A stretch of 12,500 bases of DNA from Actinidia chinensis. Lineage: Eukaryota; Streptophyta; Magnoliopsida; Ericales; Actinidiaceae. Positions 10,506 through 12,500 of the stretch are shown here, in pieces. The stretch is taken from positions 14,551,084 to 14,563,583 of the forward strand of contig CM018913.1 of NCBI GenBank assembly GCA_009663005.1. Reading direction: 5' to 3'. The translations under genes were made by a program, and so were the position numbers. Within the stretch, counting starts at the first letter, position 1, and the number at the start of each line of letters is the position of its first letter. Below the pieces are notes generated by a model that ran no database searches, was not told the DNA's origin, and was given only the letters and a program-made list of their open reading frames with translations.

Positions 10506-10725
10506 GAGACCTTGAGCGAGAGGCCGATGTGTCATACGTTGAGAGACTGATCCGGATTCTTGATACTCTGAGCATGTTTGAGGAGGAGATCTATTCCCAT
10601 AGTTAAAGTGTGGGACTTATCACGGAATGATGCAGCTACTTGGGAAAAGGAAGATGAAGTTCGAGCGAAGTACTCAGAGGTTTTCGGAGTTGACGTTAGG
10701 CAAATTTCGAAGACGAAATTTTCTG
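10506..10725 (+). pseudogene. Chromodomain-like C-terminal tail of integrase
   Basis: After the integrase core, pieces in several frames read RILDTL, then IPIVK-like and KVWDLSRN-like segments, then an open piece with DAATWEKEDEVRAKY from 10629. Such an arrangement, with an ATWE-type motif, is the chromodomain that Tekay/Del chromoviruses carry, thought to guide integration to heterochromatin. The final frame stays open past the polypurine tract into the 3' LTR, as is usual for this group. Confidence 0.6.
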
Positions 10726-10727
10726 TT

Positions 10728-10738
10728 GGTGGGGAAAT
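10728..10738 (+). other. Polypurine tract (degenerate)
   Basis: GGTGGGGAAAT lies directly before the TGTGATGAT start of the 3' LTR, where the plus-strand primer should be. Purine content is interrupted by T residues, so it is weaker than the usual G-run. Confidence 0.55.
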
Positions 10739-12500
10739 TGTGATGATCAGGTAAGTTATCAATTTATATACAGTATAATTATTTTGCTTTTAGGTGGTTC
10801 TGCGGTTTAAATTGAAAATGATAAAGTTTATGAGTTATTAGATATTGCTATAAACTCTAAGGATGTTTTTTCTATGTAATTATCCTTATATATATTCACT
10901 AGCCGACTTGCTTTACCAAGTCATTTTCATTTCTTCTCCTTTTTCCTGTGCGTCTTGCTTTTCTAGGTTCTATGTGCGGCGAAGACAGAAGAGCTTCGTT
11001 CCATTTCTTTCTTTTGCTATAACTCATAATTTTTGGTCCTTTTGGAGATATAAAGGTGGAGATTATATAAGCTCTTCTCAAAAAGCAAAGGAAACACTAT
11101 TTGGAGCACATTGCAAACCCTAGGGTTGATTCACTTCAGATTTGGTAGGAATTTCTTGACCCGACCCTAGCTACCTCACTTCCCCTCCCCTGGAACCCTC
11201 CCATTCCCTCCCTCATTCCGTCATTCTTTTCGATCTCCATCATGCTCGATAGCACCGTACCACCTTTCCCGTCCTCACCCACCATTCTCTCCCTTTTGCC
11301 CCCCACTCTGGCTCACCCTTCCACATAACTAACAACTCCCTCTCACTACCTCCACCCTTCCCACTCCCCCCTCCCAACTTGATACACTCGTCTCTATTCC
11401 TACCCCCCCTCATTACCTCCAGCCCTCATTCCCACCCATCTATCAACACGCAATCCACCTAAACACCTCCCTCAAGCATCGCCTCCTATGTACCAACCTG
11501 GCCGGTCACAATTCCCGCCCCTCACTACTACCAACTTCCCTAATCTCTTGCTCCCGTTATCTCCCTCTTCCCTCCTGCTCCCCCCTCTGCATCAGCCCTT
11601 TCATCATCCTCCTCCTTTTTGAAGTCCATTATATCTCACCTGCGATTCCTCTCCACCTTTCACTCTTAATCCCTCATTCCACGAGACCGCCATACCTATA
11701 GGACGTCCACCCCCTTCTCCCACCCACTCCTATCTCCCCACAATCATACCACTCCCCCCTTTCCTATATCCGTACATTTCTCTTCACCCGTACCTCTACC
11801 TACATCCTCACCACTCCCCTCTTTATCGTCCCCAATACTTCCCTGCTCTTAAACTTTGACCAGGCCCATCTTCTTCCACCCCGCACCCCTTATCTACCCC
11901 TACCCGCACTCCCAATTCCTCCCATTCCAGCATTTCCCCCCCCCTCTCCTAACAATTTCCCACCACCACATTTTCCCTAACCACTCTCCTAAGCCCTTTA
12001 ACAACAATCCCCACACCGTCCTCTTCCACTATCGCATCTCCTTCCCTCCCTACCCCTCCGGTTCTTTCCTTCCGTGGTCCCATCACCCCTTTTGTCACAC
12101 CTACCCCTAACTACCTCCACATACCCCCCACTCTGGACTCCCATTTAAATGTTTATTTGTTAGAAACATAGGTATATATTATATACTCATAAATTAAACT
12201 TTAAAGGTTATGGTTAGTTTTATGGAATAATGTCTGAAGAATTAATTTTTGTTAATAGATGCTAAATCAGATATGGTGTAGTTAGAGTTAAAGCGTATGT
12301 GGTGATTTTGAATATGATATGTGCGGTAATGTGGGTTTTTTTGGAAGCCCCTTAATTTACATGAATTTAAAAATTGACTAATGAGGGTGTTGTTAGTTAA
12401 ATTTTATATAGTATAGAAGTGGGTTTATGGCAAAGAAAATTGGCTAGAGGAAAAATATATATTCGGGCTCGTAGATCCGGGTGTTTTGGTAAACACCCAA
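10739..12500 (+). repeat. 3' LTR (interrupted and truncated by window end)
   Basis: The first part, 10739-11162, matches 4072-4491 of the 5' LTR. A foreign C/T-rich block then intervenes, and the match resumes at CCATTTAAAT (about 12141) and continues to the window end, equivalent to about 4841 in the 5' LTR. The TATA-like box at 10887-10893 is conserved. Differences from the 5' LTR include many one-base gaps. Confidence 0.85.
11163..12142. repeat. C/T-rich, G-poor insertion of about 980 bp in the 3' LTR
   Basis: The sequence is mostly C and T on this strand, with modest A and only a few percent G. It shows no fixed repeat unit, transposon ends or conserved protein. The edges are sharp: LTR sequence ends at TTGACCC and resumes at CTCCCATTTAAAT, while the 5' LTR reads TGTACCCATTTAAAT across the same point. 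The Pro/His/Ser-rich open frame at 11856-12110 simply reflects C-richness. It could be a degenerate polypyrimidine simple repeat, an expanded microsatellite, or a consensus error over such a repeat. Confidence 0.75.

Larger units (their letters stand above)
4072..12500 (+). mobile_element. Degenerate Ty3/Gypsy LTR retrotransposon, Tekay/Del-like chromovirus (3' end outside window)
   Basis: Two similar direct repeats, both starting TGTGATGAT, lie at 4072 and 10739. They bracket a PBS, gag-like basic protein with zinc knuckle, protease, RT, RNase H and integrase remnants, in the order that defines Ty3/Gypsy. A GPY/F-like segment and a chromodomain-like C terminus point to a chromovirus, and the long LTR fits the Tekay/Del lineage. 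All domains carry frameshifts and stops, so no functional polyprotein can be made from this copy. The 3' LTR is interrupted by a C/T-rich tract and runs off the window. Matching it to the 5' LTR, about 730 bp of LTR should remain beyond position 12500. The five bases before the 5' LTR are AATTG (4067-4071), the candidate target-site duplication. Confidence 0.9.

Noticed and set aside
11161..11180. ACCCTAG-like start of the C-rich block as interstitial telomere repeat
   Set aside because: CCCTAAA units do not recur in the tract; a single match is not evidence of telomeric DNA.
11856..12110. Pro/His/Ser-rich 84-codon open frame
   Set aside because: It lies within the C/T-rich tract; the lack of G and purines removes stop codons by chance and yields a low-complexity protein.
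1..12500. tRNA, rRNA or CRISPR array
   Set aside because: No cloverleaf-like gene, rRNA signature or regularly spaced short repeats seen; the only tRNA-related match is the retrotransposon PBS.

Overview
The window looks like repeat-rich, non-genic DNA from a flowering-plant nuclear genome. Three things point there: an AT-rich background without compact operon-like genes, a decayed DUF4283/zinc-knuckle sequence of the kind carried by plant L1-type LINEs, and a long-LTR Ty3/Gypsy element whose primer-binding site matches the plant initiator-tRNA-Met type (TGGTATCAGAGC). I see no intact host gene, RNA gene or CRISPR array, and nothing bacterial.

Layout. Positions 1-1410 hold no recognisable gene; there is a short pyrimidine tract near 770-820. 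Positions 1411-2745 are a broken DUF4283/CCHC pseudogene with TAG stops and frame changes, and no LINE reverse transcriptase follows it. Positions 2746-3180 are AT-rich and featureless. Positions 3181-4073 hold pieces of a second, unidentified decayed coding region. Its best part (3602-4073) has two TGA stops, one frame change and an Arg/Gly-rich tail that stops at the retrotransposon boundary.

From 4072 to beyond the window end lies one degenerate Ty3/Gypsy chromovirus-like retrotransposon, most like the Tekay/Del lineage. The 5' LTR is about 4072-5568 and the PBS is 5571-5583. A short leader is followed by gag remnants (5880-7260) with a frameshifted CCHC knuckle. Then come protease, reverse transcriptase, RNase H and integrase remnants (HHCC, DDE, GPY/F-like and chromodomain-like parts) up to about 10720. 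A weak polypurine tract precedes the 3' LTR, which starts at 10739 and runs off the window. Gene order (PR-RT-RH-IN) is the Ty3/Gypsy order. Every domain is broken, so the copy is non-autonomous.

The most unusual feature is a roughly 980-bp, strongly C/T-rich, G-poor tract (about 11163-12142). It interrupts the 3' LTR at a point where the 5' LTR is continuous. Throughout the window single-base insertions and deletions are frequent, so noisy long-read consensus may add to the apparent decay.
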